Part shown: positions 46,964 through 58,093 of the stretch, piece after piece
Layout of the letters: each line of letters starts with the position of its first letter
How positions within the stretch are numbered: the stretch's first letter is position 1
Assembly (NCBI GenBank): GCA_018971485.1
Contig: JAGXAQ010000003.1
Span: 62,001 to 126,000, forward strand
Reading direction: 5' to 3'
Length of the DNA: 64,000 nucleotides
From: Pseudomonadota bacterium
Lineage (GTDB): Bacteria; Pseudomonadota; Gammaproteobacteria; Burkholderiales; REEB80
Translations under genes and position numbers: made by a program
Notes under the pieces: generated by a model
Databases searched by the model: none
Told to the model about the DNA's origin: nothing
The model's input: only the letters and a program-made list of their open reading frames with translations

Positions 46964-47711
46964 TTTCTTCTAACTGCTCACTAGTGCGTCCAAAACGTCT
47001 TTCTCTGCCCTGATATGAATCAATCGCAGCACTTAATGCCGCCTTATCAAAATCAGGCCATAAAATAGGAGTGAAATAAAGTTCTGTATAGGCAAGTTGC
47101 CACAATAAAAAATTAGAAATTCGCATTTCCCCCCCCGTTCTAATAAACAAATCAGGCTCGGGAGCATAATGCATGGCAAGATATGGTAAAAGATCTGCTT
47201 CGTTAAGTTCAACAAGAGCCTGTGGATTCACATCAGCAATCTGTTTTATTGCTTGCATAATATCCCAGCGCCCACCGTAATTAGCAGCTATAGTCAAAGT
47301 CAAGCCAAGGTTATTCTGGGTTTGATCCACACCCTCTCGGATCAGATTCTGCAGTCTAGTAGAAAAAGAGGAAATATCTCCAATTACCTTTAAACGAATA
47401 TTGTTTTCATGCATTGCCTCTATTTCAGCCTCAAGCGAGCGCACAAACAATTCCATTAATAGGTTGACTTCTTCCTTAGGGCGTCGCCAGTTTTCACTAC
47501 TAAATGCAAAAAGGGTTAAATAATCAACACCGAATTCAGCGCAGGCTTTAATAATCCCACGCACTGCTATTACACCTTGGCGGTGACCTGCCACTCTTGG
47601 CAAAAACCGTTTTTTTGCCCAACGCCCATTACCGTCCATAATAATTGCAATATGTTGCGGTATACATCTGGCCTGAGGCACTTGCTGGGTAGAACTACCA
47701 AATAATGTCAA
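46956..47711 (-). CDS. uppS: Di-trans,poly-cis-undecaprenyl diphosphate synthase
   Basis: HIAIIMDGNGRWAKKR signature. Confidence 0.98.
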   Translation of the reverse strand: MTLFGSSTQQVPQARCIPQHIAIIMDGNGRWAKKRFLPRVAGHRQGVIAVRGIIKACAEFGVDYLTLFAFSSENWRRPKEEVNLLMELFVRSLEAEIEAMHENNIRLKVIGDISSFSTRLQNLIREGVDQTQNNLGLTLTIAANYGGRWDIMQAIKQIADVNPQALVELNEADLLPYLAMHYAPEPDLFIRTGGEMRISNFLLWQLAYTELYFTPILWPDFDKAALSAAIDSYQGRERRFGRTSEQLEENV

Positions 47712-47726
47712 ATTATGCCCCGTCCA

Positions 47727-48284
47727 TTATACGGCAAGAAGATCAGATTCCTTTACCTGCAACGCTTTATCAATTTCTTGGATAAAATGATCTGTCAACT
47801 TTTGTATCTCATCTTGCCCACGTCGTTCATCATCTTCGTTAATCTGCTTGGACTTCATCAAATCTTTTAAATAAGCATTAGCATCACGGCGAATATTACG
47901 CACAGCAATTCTTGCATTTTCACCTTCATTTCGAACAACCTTAATCAACTCGCGACGCCTTTCTTCTGTTAGCGCCGGCATAGGAACACGAATAGTTTCA
48001 CCAAAAGTGACCGGATTAAGCCCTAATCCAGCATCACGAATCGCCTTTTCAACTGCACCCGCCAATTTTTTTTCCCAAGGCTGAACGGTAATTGTTCTCG
48101 CATCACCTAGCGATAAATTTGCAACCTGGCTAAGCGGAACCTGGGAGCCATAATAATCTATAGTCACATGATCAAGTAATCCCGTATGCGCCCTGCCCGT
48201 TCTTACTTTGGACAATTCAGAACGCAAGGATTCTATTGATTTTTGCATTTTCTGCTCAGCAGTTTTTTTTACCTCTGCAATCAT
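47727..48284 (-). CDS. frr: Ribosome recycling factor
   Basis: [27 protein letters not shown]; start MIAEVKK. Confidence 0.97.
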   Translation of the reverse strand: MIAEVKKTAEQKMQKSIESLRSELSKVRTGRAHTGLLDHVTIDYYGSQVPLSQVANLSLGDARTITVQPWEKKLAGAVEKAIRDAGLGLNPVTFGETIRVPMPALTEERRRELIKVVRNEGENARIAVRNIRRDANAYLKDLMKSKQINEDDERRGQDEIQKLTDHFIQEIDKALQVKESDLLAV

Positions 48285-48294
48285 AATCCATTCC

Positions 48295-49035
48295 TTAACA
48301 AACTGTTGCAGATAACACGGTTCGAACCAATGTTCCTTCCATCTCACCCATGACCACTCTTTTAAGAGCGCCAGGTTTAAAAATTGAAAAAACACATAAG
48401 GGCATATTGTAGTCCCGGCACAAAGTTAACGCTGTTGCATCCATCACTTTAAGATTACGAGAAATCGCTTCATCAAACGTGAGCTTATCGTATCGAACGG
48501 CTTTTTCATCTTGCATGGGGTCTGAAGTGTAAACGCCGTCTACTTTTGTAGCCTTCAAAACTATATTCACATTCATTTCCATACCACGTAAAGCAGCTGC
48601 AGTATCAGTCGTAAAAAACGGGTTACCAGTACCAGCACCAAAAATAACCACGCGCCCCTCTTCTAAATAACGCATGGCCTTGCCACGAACATAGGGCTCA
48701 GCCACTTGCTGGATTGTTAACGCAGACTGCACACGTGAAACTATATCAACACGGCGAAGCGCATCCTGCAAAGCAAGTGCATTCATGACTGTCGCCAGCA
48801 TGCCCATGTAATCAGCTGTCGCTCGGTCCATGCCTGCTGCAGCCGGGGCAACGCCCCTGAAAATATTACCACCGCCTATTACTATTGCAACTTGTACACC
48901 AAGACATACTATGTCCTTAATTTCAAGTGCAATCCTTTCTATAGTATCTCGATTGATGCCATAAGGATCATCGCCCATGAGGGCTTCACCACTTAATTTT
49001 AATAAGATTCGTTTATAGCCAAGCGGTATATTCAT
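48295..49035 (-). CDS. pyrH: UMP kinase
   Basis: [25 protein letters not shown]. Confidence 0.98.
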   Translation of the reverse strand: MNIPLGYKRILLKLSGEALMGDDPYGINRDTIERIALEIKDIVCLGVQVAIVIGGGNIFRGVAPAAAGMDRATADYMGMLATVMNALALQDALRRVDIVSRVQSALTIQQVAEPYVRGKAMRYLEEGRVVIFGAGTGNPFFTTDTAAALRGMEMNVNIVLKATKVDGVYTSDPMQDEKAVRYDKLTFDEAISRNLKVMDATALTLCRDYNMPLCVFSIFKPGALKRVVMGEMEGTLVRTVLSATVC

Positions 49036-49113
49036 ATTATTGCGCCAATAATTAAGAGCACAACATAAAATCCCTATCAGAAGAACAAGCCTATGTCAGC
49101 CCCAAAACATAAA

Positions 49114-49992
49114 TTAACCAGCCTGGCCAACTTGAGCAGCAACCTCAGCAGCGAAGTCTGTCACCTTCTTTTCAATACCTTCACCAACAGTGTACATGGC
49201 GAAACGATAAATTTTAGCCTTTTTAGATAATAGCAACTTCTCAATGCTCATATCTGGGTTCTTAACAAATGGTTGTCCAAGAAGAGTAACTTCAGCCAGA
49301 TATTTGGCAATCCTTCCTTCAACCATACGCGTAATAATATCAGCAGGTTTTCCTGTTTCAGCAGCTTGAGCGGAGTAAATCTCCCTTTCCCGTTCAATTA
49401 AATGACCGGGAACTTCGTCAGCGGAAACACAAACAGGTTTGGAAGCGGCAATATGCATAGCCACATCCTTACCCAACGATTCTTCGCCTTCGTATTCCAT
49501 CATAACGCCGATTCTGGTTCCATGTATGTAGCTTGCAAGTTTGCGCTGAGTTTCAAAACGCACAAAACGACGAATATTAATATTTTCGCCTAATTTCATG
49601 ATTAATGCCTTACGACGATCCTCAATGCTCTCTCCAGCTGCTGATATAGCTAAAAGAGCTTCTGCATCAACCGGATTATTTAAGACAATTAATTCAGCAA
49701 GTTTCTTGGTAAAAAATACAAAATCATCATTCTTAGCTACAAAGTCAGTTTCACAATTAACTTCAATTAGAGCACCTATTGATTCTGCTGGATTAATATA
49801 ACAGGCTATCAGGCCTTCCGCGGCTATCCTTGAAGCCGCCTTGCCTGCTTTTGCTCCTGATTTAATACGAAGTAAATTCTCTGCTGCATCCATATCACCG
49901 TTGGTTTCCGTGAGCGCTTTTTTGCACTCCATCATGCCAAGGTCAGTTCGTTCACGCAATTGTTTAACCATTGATGCGGTGATATCCACCAT
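49114..49992 (-). CDS. tsf: Elongation factor Ts
   Basis: [34 protein letters not shown]; start MVDITAS. Confidence 0.98.
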   Translation of the reverse strand: MVDITASMVKQLRERTDLGMMECKKALTETNGDMDAAENLLRIKSGAKAGKAASRIAAEGLIACYINPAESIGALIEVNCETDFVAKNDDFVFFTKKLAELIVLNNPVDAEALLAISAAGESIEDRRKALIMKLGENINIRRFVRFETQRKLASYIHGTRIGVMMEYEGEESLGKDVAMHIAASKPVCVSADEVPGHLIEREREIYSAQAAETGKPADIITRMVEGRIAKYLAEVTLLGQPFVKNPDMSIEKLLLSKKAKIYRFAMYTVGEGIEKKVTDFAAEVAAQVGQAG

Positions 49993-50048
49993 ATCTAACT
50001 CCTTACCAATCATTGAGGACATCGTCAACAAAACTCAGATAAAAAAAG

Positions 50049-50065
50049 GGGGCGGCATCCGCCCC
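50049..50065 (-). terminator. Intrinsic terminator/attenuator between rpsB and tsf
   Basis: Minus strand GGGGCGG-ATG-CCGCCCC followed by a T run. Confidence 0.85.
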
Positions 50066-50079
50066 TCTATCATAATCAT

Positions 50080-50823
50080 CTAGTTTTCAGCAGTTTCGCT
50101 TTCTTGTACCTCGACAAATTCTTCACCTGTTATTTCCTGCAATGACTGACTGCGACCTTCCAAAATAGCATCAGCAACACCTCGTGCATATAACCGTATA
50201 GCACGCGAAGAATCGTCGTTCCCGGGAATTACATAATCAACTTCTGTTGGAGAATGATTGGTATCAACCACACCAATAACAGGGATACCTAATTTTTTTG
50301 CTTCAGTCACCGCTCCAGACTCATAGCCAACATCAATAACAAAAATAGCATCAGGCAACCCGGTCATATCCTTAATTCCACCCAAAGAACGCTCCAGTTT
50401 TGCAAGCTCTCTTTGAAACATCAGAGCCTCTTTCTTGCTCATTCGCTCAATACTGCCATCAGTCATAGCGGCTTGCATCTCATGTAAACGCTTAATTGAC
50501 TGTTTTACCGTCTTAAAATTCGTTAACATTCCTCCAAGCCATCGATGATCTACAAAAGGAGCACCCGCACGCAAAGCTTCTTCTCGAATAATTTCACGAG
50601 CCTGGCGTTTGGTGCTAACGAAAAGAACCGTTCCTTTATTTGCAATTAATCGTCGAATAAATGTCATTGCCTCAACAAACATCGGCAATGTCTTTTCAAG
50701 ATTAATGATATGGATTTTGTTTCGATCGCCGAATATGTACGGCGCCATTTTCGGATTCCAATATCGGGTCTGGTGCCCAAAATGGACGCCAGCCTCAAGC
50801 ATCTGGCGCATAGTAACAGCCAT
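50080..50823 (-). CDS. rpsB: 30S ribosomal protein S2
   Basis: [22 protein letters not shown]; upstream of tsf. Confidence 0.98.
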   Translation of the reverse strand: MAVTMRQMLEAGVHFGHQTRYWNPKMAPYIFGDRNKIHIINLEKTLPMFVEAMTFIRRLIANKGTVLFVSTKRQAREIIREEALRAGAPFVDHRWLGGMLTNFKTVKQSIKRLHEMQAAMTDGSIERMSKKEALMFQRELAKLERSLGGIKDMTGLPDAIFVIDVGYESGAVTEAKKLGIPVIGVVDTNHSPTEVDYVIPGNDDSSRAIRLYARGVADAILEGRSQSLQEITGEEFVEVQESETAEN

Positions 50824-50987
50824 GATTATCTCCAGTTAAGGGTTAAAACCTCCACTTTGCCATGTTCACACCCATACGGGCACCCTCAAAAAGGCAAGTG
50901 TGCGAATTTTGCAATACCAACATCTACAACCATAATGTAAATATTGCGTGCGGATTATAGCATAATGGACGCTTGGCTCAAAGCACA

Positions 50988-52064
50988 TCAACCAAGAAAA
51001 GCCAACAGGTCTACAAAAGAGTCCTTGAATTTCTGCACTCCCTCTTGTTGCAAAATTTCACCAACTTCTTTCATGTTAATCCCTGCATGCTCAAGGGCAG
51101 AAAAGGTTTCTCCTGCTTTTTCTATATCCTGTGTCAGGGTAGAAGCCACCTTCCCTTTATTTTCAAAGATACCCAATGTCTCATCAGGCATAGTATTAAT
51201 TGTCTGTGGTCCAATTAACGGCTCAACATAAAGTAAAGGGCTATAGGACGGGTTCTTTGTCCCGGTGCTTGCCCAAAGCAGGTATTGGGGCTTAGCTCCA
51301 GCTTCACGTAAACGGGTAAAGCCTGATCCATTGAATATTTCAAGGTAACGCTGATAGGCCAATTTGGCCATCGACACGGCAGCCTGACCGCGTAAAGATA
51401 AGCAAACATCGGTATTAAGCGTTTCTAGCCTCTTGTCTACAAGTGTATCAACACGGCTCAAAAATAAACTTGAAACTGACTTGATATGGGTTATATCTTG
51501 TCCTGCGGCAAGGCGCCGCTGAAGACCGTTAATATAAGCTTGAGCAACAATAAAAACATGCTCCAAAGAAAACATAAGTGTTACATTAATGCTAATACCT
51601 TCTGAAATCAGCTGTTCTATTGCTTTAACTCCAGCAGAAGTAGCAGGAATCTTAATCAACAGATTCTTGCGTGACACTAATGCCGAAAGTCTTCTAGCTG
51701 AAGCTATAGTGCCTTTTTCATCATGAGCAAGATTCGGCGACACTTCAAGGCTAACATACCCATCCTCACCCTGACTGGCAGAATAAACTGGCAGGAACAA
51801 ATCGCAAGCAGCCTGTATATCAGGAACAGCCAGAGCTTCAAATCGACCCTCTAGCGGGATACTTGTTGACTTAAGTTTTTTAAGGTCACCTGCATAATAA
51901 GGTGAGTGAGTAATTGAATTTAAAAAAATGCTTGGATTGGAGGTCACACCTGCCAAACCCCGCGCAATCAAAGCTGCCAAGCCACCTTCTTCCAGCAAGG
52001 TTCTTGATAAATTATCCAGCCAGATACCCTGGCCCAATCGATTCGCATCATTCAGTACACTCAT
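50988..52064 (-). CDS. tal: Transaldolase
   Basis: GVTSNPSIF, LLIKIPATSAGVKAIE, LWASTGTKNPSY. Confidence 0.95.
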   Translation of the reverse strand: MSVLNDANRLGQGIWLDNLSRTLLEEGGLAALIARGLAGVTSNPSIFLNSITHSPYYAGDLKKLKSTSIPLEGRFEALAVPDIQAACDLFLPVYSASQGEDGYVSLEVSPNLAHDEKGTIASARRLSALVSRKNLLIKIPATSAGVKAIEQLISEGISINVTLMFSLEHVFIVAQAYINGLQRRLAAGQDITHIKSVSSLFLSRVDTLVDKRLETLNTDVCLSLRGQAAVSMAKLAYQRYLEIFNGSGFTRLREAGAKPQYLLWASTGTKNPSYSPLLYVEPLIGPQTINTMPDETLGIFENKGKVASTLTQDIEKAGETFSALEHAGINMKEVGEILQQEGVQKFKDSFVDLLAFLG

Positions 52065-52129
52065 GCGCCCTCCTTAAGTGCATATCTTAAAATAGAACGC
52101 GAAGAACCCATCTCACATTTACTGAATGT

Positions 52130-52693
52130 TTAATTTGATTCCTGCGCTGTAACAATACCAGGGGTAGGCAGACTAATATTAGAACTACAAGTCGATGCCT
52201 CCTGATTTACTGGAACACCAGGATAGAAATTAGTGCCCACTAGTTGCATTGCGTTGGTCCATGATTGTGCACTATCATCCGTATCAGTTAGCAAGGCATG
52301 AACCCTGTCCACAGCATTAAGCGGGAGGTTAGTGTCTGCATGCATTATGGTTCGAGCAATATAAAATACACAATCCACTGCTCTCCCTTCCGCAACGTTT
52401 TCTTTATACGCCTCATCCGGCGTTTGGGCAGACATAAATTTTTCGCTCGCCTGAGCATAATTCATCAATGCCTGGGTAAATAATCCCTGCGAACCATAAT
52501 TTATCTTAATATAATTATCTGCAGCTTTTAACGTTGCATCAGACTTTAATGGAAATGACGGATTAGAATTCAATATGGGATGAACATTTTTGCCTGATTC
52601 CGTTTCAGTTTTTTTCCCGGTATGTTCAAAATGACCTGCCAAGATCACGGCCAGAACAAAAAAAAGGCCAATATATAAAGGGGAAACTTTCAT
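52130..52693 (-). CDS. Hypothetical membrane-anchored or secreted protein
   Basis: N-terminal hydrophobic segment MKVSPLYIGLFFVLAVILAG; no family recognised. Confidence 0.6.
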   Translation of the reverse strand: MKVSPLYIGLFFVLAVILAGHFEHTGKKTETESGKNVHPILNSNPSFPLKSDATLKAADNYIKINYGSQGLFTQALMNYAQASEKFMSAQTPDEAYKENVAEGRAVDCVFYIARTIMHADTNLPLNAVDRVHALLTDTDDSAQSWTNAMQLVGTNFYPGVPVNQEASTCSSNISLPTPGIVTAQESN

Positions 52694-52850
52694 CTGCAAA
52701 AAAACCAACCCGGCAAAATTTCAACACTTCACTTCTATTCTAGCTCGCGATTACAATGAATACCAGCCTATCGTTAAGAACATGATCAGTGATATTCTGA
52801 TCATATAGAAATAACCAATAGAAATAACGTCATAATGAAAGAAACTTACC

Positions 52851-53708
52851 ATGGAAACATATCAGACTCTAATTCAAGCGGAGACTCTTGCAAGTTTATT
52901 AGCTTCCAACTCTCCTGATATAGTCATATTGGACTGCCGCTATAATTTAACCAATCTCAATTATGGATATCAATCGTACATCCAAGGTCATATTTCCCAA
53001 GCTCAATTTATATCGCTTGAAAAGGATTTAGCAGGATTGCCCAATGGCAAAAATGGACGTCATCCCTTACCTGATGAGGGAAATTTAACTAAAAAACTAG
53101 CTAAACTAGGTATAGGCAACCACACACAAGTTATTGTATATGATGATAACACTGCAATGTCTCCAAGATTATGGTGGCTTTTACGTCATCTGGGCCACTA
53201 TAAAGTAGCAGTACTTGATGGAGGAATCAGTAGATGGAGGAAACTCGATCTTCCCTTAACAACGCAAACCCATGAGGTTAAACCAAAGCAATTTGTAACG
53301 AAAAGCCGAACAGATGATTACGTCACCGCTACTGATATTCTTCAAGAACTTGGAAAACCGGCACAGCTCATCATTGATGCCCGCTCACCTGATCGATTTA
53401 AAGGTGAAAATGAGACATTAGATCCAGTAGGAGGGCATATTCCAGGTGCCATAAACCACTTTTTTATGGACAACCTATCTCAAAATGGCATGTTCAAAAA
53501 CGCCGCAGAATTAGCGGAAATCTTTAACAAGCTAGGCGCCTTCGATCCCAGAAAAAGAATAATCAGTCAATGTGGATCCGGAGTGACAGCATGTAATAAC
53601 TTGCTTGCCATGGAAATCGCCGGGATAAATGGAGCTTTACTTTACCCGGGCTCTTGGAGCGAATGGTGTAGTGAACCCTCACGGCCAGTTTCACAAGGCC
53701 ATTTTTAG
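52851..53708 (+). CDS. Rhodanese-type sulfurtransferase (two domains)
   Basis: VILDCRYNL, GHIPGAINHF and catalytic loop SQCGSGVTAC. Confidence 0.92.
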   Translation: METYQTLIQAETLASLLASNSPDIVILDCRYNLTNLNYGYQSYIQGHISQAQFISLEKDLAGLPNGKNGRHPLPDEGNLTKKLAKLGIGNHTQVIVYDDNTAMSPRLWWLLRHLGHYKVAVLDGGISRWRKLDLPLTTQTHEVKPKQFVTKSRTDDYVTATDILQELGKPAQLIIDARSPDRFKGENETLDPVGGHIPGAINHFFMDNLSQNGMFKNAAELAEIFNKLGAFDPRKRIISQCGSGVTACNNLLAMEIAGINGALLYPGSWSEWCSEPSRPVSQGHF

Positions 53709-53790
53709 CCTTAATTCATTGAATCAAGTCACCCCCTTCCCGATATAAAGCCAACACAGCAATATACAAGAAGGGGGTTACAGCTATTAA

Positions 53791-54732
53791 TTATTCAACC
53801 ACATTTATTGGGCTGCCGACTGCATATGCCTCTATATTATCAACCATCATATCTGAAAGGGTTTGCATCGCCTGCTGTGATGCCCAAGCAACATGCGGTG
53901 TGATAATCAAATTAGGAATTTTTAAATCCAGAAGAACATTCCCCTGTTTTGGCGGTTCAACAGTAAGGACATCAAAGCCAGCTCCAGCTATTTCACCGTT
54001 TTTCAAAGCTTCAGCCAAAGCAAACTCGTCAACCAGACCACCCCGGGCAGTATTAATCAAAATAGATGATTTTTTCATCATCTTTAACTGCCTCTCTCCA
54101 ATCATATTTTTTGTAGTCTCTGTCAAGGGACAATGAAGCGTTACAATATCAGATTCATTTAAAATTCTGTCCAGATCAACCATGCCTTCAACAGGAAAAT
54201 GATCGGTATAAAGGACTTTCATATCAAGTGCACGTGCGATCTTCGCAACTGATCGCCCTAATGAGCCATATCCCACAATTCCCAGAACAGATCCTGCTAA
54301 ATCCTGTATCTTATGATCAAAAAAACAGAATTGATCAACCTCTGCCCATCGTCCACGACGAACATCTTCATGATATGCAATCAGCGCACGTCTTAAAGCA
54401 AAAATCAGTGAAAAAGTATGTTCCGGAACGGTATTTACGGCATAATTTCGAATATTTGAAATAATAATATCATGTGCCTTGCAATACTTTTTATCTACAA
54501 TGTCAGTTCCAGTAGCAGCGACCGCAATCATCTTAAGATTAGGTAATTGCTTAAGCACTTCCTCTCGCATAGGCACTTTATTGACAATTGCAATAGTCGC
54601 ATCTTTAAGCCGTTCAACAATTTGATCCACTGTCGTGACTTGATATTCAGTATAAGTATGATCAAAATTTGGCTTACGAACCCGTGCATCCAAAGTTGAA
54701 CGATCTAGAAAAACGATATGATGTTTTGCCAT
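53791..54732 (-). CDS. D-2-hydroxyacid dehydrogenase (probable hydroxypyruvate/glycerate dehydrogenase)
   Basis: GIVGYGSLGRSVAKIA Rossmann, INTARGGLVDE, TPHVAWAS; adjacent to serine-glyoxylate aminotransferase. Confidence 0.88.
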   Translation of the reverse strand: MAKHHIVFLDRSTLDARVRKPNFDHTYTEYQVTTVDQIVERLKDATIAIVNKVPMREEVLKQLPNLKMIAVAATGTDIVDKKYCKAHDIIISNIRNYAVNTVPEHTFSLIFALRRALIAYHEDVRRGRWAEVDQFCFFDHKIQDLAGSVLGIVGYGSLGRSVAKIARALDMKVLYTDHFPVEGMVDLDRILNESDIVTLHCPLTETTKNMIGERQLKMMKKSSILINTARGGLVDEFALAEALKNGEIAGAGFDVLTVEPPKQGNVLLDLKIPNLIITPHVAWASQQAMQTLSDMMVDNIEAYAVGSPINVVE

Positions 54733-54765
54733 AAGAACCTCGCTAATTTATATGTAGTTCAAATA

Positions 54766-54791
54766 AACGGGACGGCTAAAGCCGTCCCGTT
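54766..54791 (-). terminator. Intrinsic terminator hairpin after the aminotransferase gene
   Basis: Perfect 11-bp stem AACGGGACGGC-TAAA-GCCGTCCCGTT, followed on the minus strand by TTTATTT. Confidence 0.85.
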
Positions 54792-54812
54792 AAAACAGCC
54801 TGGAAGTCATAA

Positions 54813-56015
54813 TCAAGCCACTACTGGCTTACCAGCTACTTTTGAATGAGATACAGAACTACAATAATATTCAACTGCCGCACCCACACCGCTGCCCGGC
54901 TTAAAAGGGATACCCACATCACGCATGGCCATTTCTACACCACCCAATCCAGCAAGAACCATGCACTCGTTCAAATCACCAAGATGCCCAATACGAAAAA
55001 GCTTTCCTGAAACTTTAGACAACCCGGCTCCCAAACTCAAATTATATTTATGGTAAGCAGTAGCAATAACGTCCTGGCCATTAAAGCCATCAGGAACCAT
55101 CACAGCCGATACCGTATCTGAATACCATTGTGGTGCTTGTGCACATAATTTAAGACCCCAACCTTTAACCGCAGCGCGAACACCTTCCGCCAAGCGATGA
55201 TGTCTGGAAAATACGTTCTCAAGCCCTTCAGCCAGAAGCAGTTTGATCGACTCGCGTAATCCATAAAGTAGTGGTAATGACGGAGTATAGGGGAAATATC
55301 CCTGCGCATTGGTGGTAACCATATCATTCCAGTCAAAAAAACAACGCACAAGCTTAGCATCCTTGCTTTTGGCGAGTGCTTTCTGACTAACACAAATTAT
55401 GGCCAATCCAGCTGGAAGCATAAATCCTTTTTGTGAACCCGACACAGCAACATCAACTCCCCACTCATCCATACGGAAATCGATTGAAGCAATAGAAGAA
55501 ACGCCATCCACGAGTAATAAAGCAGGATGCTTAACATTATTCATAGCCTGTCGCACAGCTGCAATATCCGATGTCACTCCCGTTGCCGTTTCGTTCTGGC
55601 AAACCAGAACAGCTTTAATTTTATGTTGTGTATCAGCTTTCAGGGCAGCTTCATATCTATCTGCTGGTGCTCCTTGACCCCATTCTGTTTCAAGAATTTC
55701 AACATCCAACCCTAAACGTTGACACATATCAATCCACAAATGTGAAAATTGACCGAACCGGGATGCCAGCACTTTATCTCCTGGAGATAAAGTATTTTGA
55801 AGAGCAGATTCCCACCCCCCCGTACCCGAAGCGGGGAAAATAAAAGGCTGGCCATCTTTAGTTTTAAAAATCTTACGTAAATCCGCAAAAATTGGCTTTA
55901 CTAATTCAGGAAAAATCGGCGAACGATGATCTTCCATAGAAACATGCATTGCACGTAAAACACTATCCGGAATATTTGTAGGTCCGGGAACAAAAAGAAA
56001 ATTACGACCTGCCAT
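54813..56015 (-). CDS. Serine--glyoxylate aminotransferase (class V PLP enzyme)
   Basis: FLFVPGPTNIPDSVLRAM, PLP lysine in SGSQKGFMLPAGL. Confidence 0.92.
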   Translation of the reverse strand: MAGRNFLFVPGPTNIPDSVLRAMHVSMEDHRSPIFPELVKPIFADLRKIFKTKDGQPFIFPASGTGGWESALQNTLSPGDKVLASRFGQFSHLWIDMCQRLGLDVEILETEWGQGAPADRYEAALKADTQHKIKAVLVCQNETATGVTSDIAAVRQAMNNVKHPALLLVDGVSSIASIDFRMDEWGVDVAVSGSQKGFMLPAGLAIICVSQKALAKSKDAKLVRCFFDWNDMVTTNAQGYFPYTPSLPLLYGLRESIKLLLAEGLENVFSRHHRLAEGVRAAVKGWGLKLCAQAPQWYSDTVSAVMVPDGFNGQDVIATAYHKYNLSLGAGLSKVSGKLFRIGHLGDLNECMVLAGLGGVEMAMRDVGIPFKPGSGVGAAVEYYCSSVSHSKVAGKPVVA

Positions 56016-56116
56016 GATAATTGTCCTTATCGTTTATAAAAGGGTATATGACCAACATTTCGTCATGAGCCATTTAACTATTGCTAATCGTTCGCAAATG
56101 CAACATCGCGTTACAG

Positions 56117-57367
56117 TTATTTATCGTAAACAGGAAAAGCATCACATAGCTTTTTAACTTCTGCTGCAACTCGCCGAATCACCGATTCATCACCATGTGC
56201 ATCAAGTACATCAGCACATAAATGCGCTAATTTTTCAGCTTCAGCCTCTTTAAAACCCCGTGTTGTCATAGCTGGTGAGCCAAAACGCAACCCGGAAGTA
56301 ACAAAAGGCTTTTCAGGATCATTCGGAATGGCATTTTTATTAATAGTGATACTGGCCTGCCCCAAAGCGGCTTCGGCATCTTTCCCAGTAATTTTTTTTG
56401 CCCGTAGATCCACAAGGAAAACATGTGAATCTGTTCCACCAGAAACAATACGCAAACCACGTTCCGTAAGAACCTTTGCCATTGTTTTTGCATTTTTAAG
56501 AACCTGGGCCTGATACTCTTTAAAAGAAGGCTGTAGTGCCTCTTTGAATGCTACCGCCTTAGCAGCGATAACATGCATTAAAGGCCCTCCCTGAATCCCC
56601 GGAAAAATAATTGAATTCAAAGCCCGATCATACTCTTGCTTTGCAAGAATAAATCCACCGCGGGGACCTCGTAATGTTTTATGTGTAGTAGACGTGACAA
56701 AATCGGCAATCCCAACCGGACTAGGATAAAGCCCTGCTGCAATCAAGCCAGCATAATGCGCCATATCAACGAACAAATAAGCCCCGACTGAATCAGCAAT
56801 TGAACGGAATCTTTTCCAGTCAATCACGCGTGAATACGCAGAAGCACCCGCAACAATCATTTTAGGTTTATGTTCTTTGGCAAGCCGCTGTACCTCATCA
56901 TAATCAATTTCTTCTGAAGTTGGGTGCAAGCCATACGTAATTGCATTAAACAATTTGCCTGAAATATTGACAGATGCGCCATGCGTCAAGTGTCCGCCAT
57001 GGGCTAAAGACATACCTAAAATCGTATCGCCAGGTTTCAAAACAGACAAATAAACACCCTGATTCGCTTGCGAGCCAGAATGAGGTTGAACATTGACATA
57101 TTCAGCGCCAAAAAGTTCTTTTAACCGATCAATAGCCAACTGTTCTGCTATATCAACAAATTCGCACCCCCCATAATAACGCTTGCCCGGATAGCCCTCT
57201 GCATATTTGTTAGTTAGCTGCGACCCTTGCGCTTCCATAACTGCCGGGCTAACATAATTCTCTGAAGCGATAAGCTCAATATGATCCTGCTGACGCTTGT
57301 TTTCTGAACAAATGGCCTCCCACAATTCAGGATCCACATTTTTGATTGTCTGATTTTTGCTGAACAT
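56117..57367 (-). CDS. glyA: Serine hydroxymethyltransferase
   Basis: [36 protein letters not shown]. Confidence 0.98.
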   Translation of the reverse strand: MFSKNQTIKNVDPELWEAICSENKRQQDHIELIASENYVSPAVMEAQGSQLTNKYAEGYPGKRYYGGCEFVDIAEQLAIDRLKELFGAEYVNVQPHSGSQANQGVYLSVLKPGDTILGMSLAHGGHLTHGASVNISGKLFNAITYGLHPTSEEIDYDEVQRLAKEHKPKMIVAGASAYSRVIDWKRFRSIADSVGAYLFVDMAHYAGLIAAGLYPSPVGIADFVTSTTHKTLRGPRGGFILAKQEYDRALNSIIFPGIQGGPLMHVIAAKAVAFKEALQPSFKEYQAQVLKNAKTMAKVLTERGLRIVSGGTDSHVFLVDLRAKKITGKDAEAALGQASITINKNAIPNDPEKPFVTSGLRFGSPAMTTRGFKEAEAEKLAHLCADVLDAHGDESVIRRVAAEVKKLCDAFPVYDK

Positions 57368-58093
57368 TTTATAGCTCTCTAAATTTATGAGGTTATTGCG
57401 ATCCCTTAATCCCGGTAAAGCTGACAGGCAACTATTCCATTTGCGCGCATATTAGTGCGCCAAAAACCCTTCATGAATTGATTCCACCAGAATCCCAGAA
57501 TCACTTACAATCATGAACAAGATTATTTTTAGGATATTATTAGCCGGAAAATTAAAAATGATAACGCATGAAGGCTTACCTCGCAAGATTAGCCCCATCA
57601 AACCTTTCATTTATTTCTATAAATATATTTATTTGAAGCTTCCGGGTTGCTTAAGTCAGCATTAATGCTCAAGTTAGGTCGACACAATCTTGGCCTCAAC
57701 AAAAATATTCAATTGCAACGCTGTGACAAATAGTGATAAATGCATAGAATTATTTCAAATAACATATTGAATTACAAATAAAAATAATATTGGCGAAATG
57801 CTACACAGTTCAATAAAAATCCTTATCCAGCAAGCCCTTTACTCCGTCATGCGCATCCTTATCAACATGGTTATCCACAACCTTTGTGAACAACCTCTAG
57901 AATTCATTATCTGTGATTGGGTTAGGAACGACTGTTGAAGTTTGCCATGGAATACCCACTTTAAGTAAAACCGACAGAAACGTATACGCAACTGTGAATG
58001 CAGGCAAAATAATGATTAAATAATTTATTGTCTAATGCTTTTGCAAAAAATACCTTTAAAGTCTAAACTATTCCCTAACCGCTTTGGAATAGA

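Noticed and set aside
53738-53778. ACCCCCTTC...GAAGGGGGT inverted repeat as a strong terminator
   Set aside because: The loop is over 20 nt and there is no T-run; it may act between the convergent genes but the evidence is weak.
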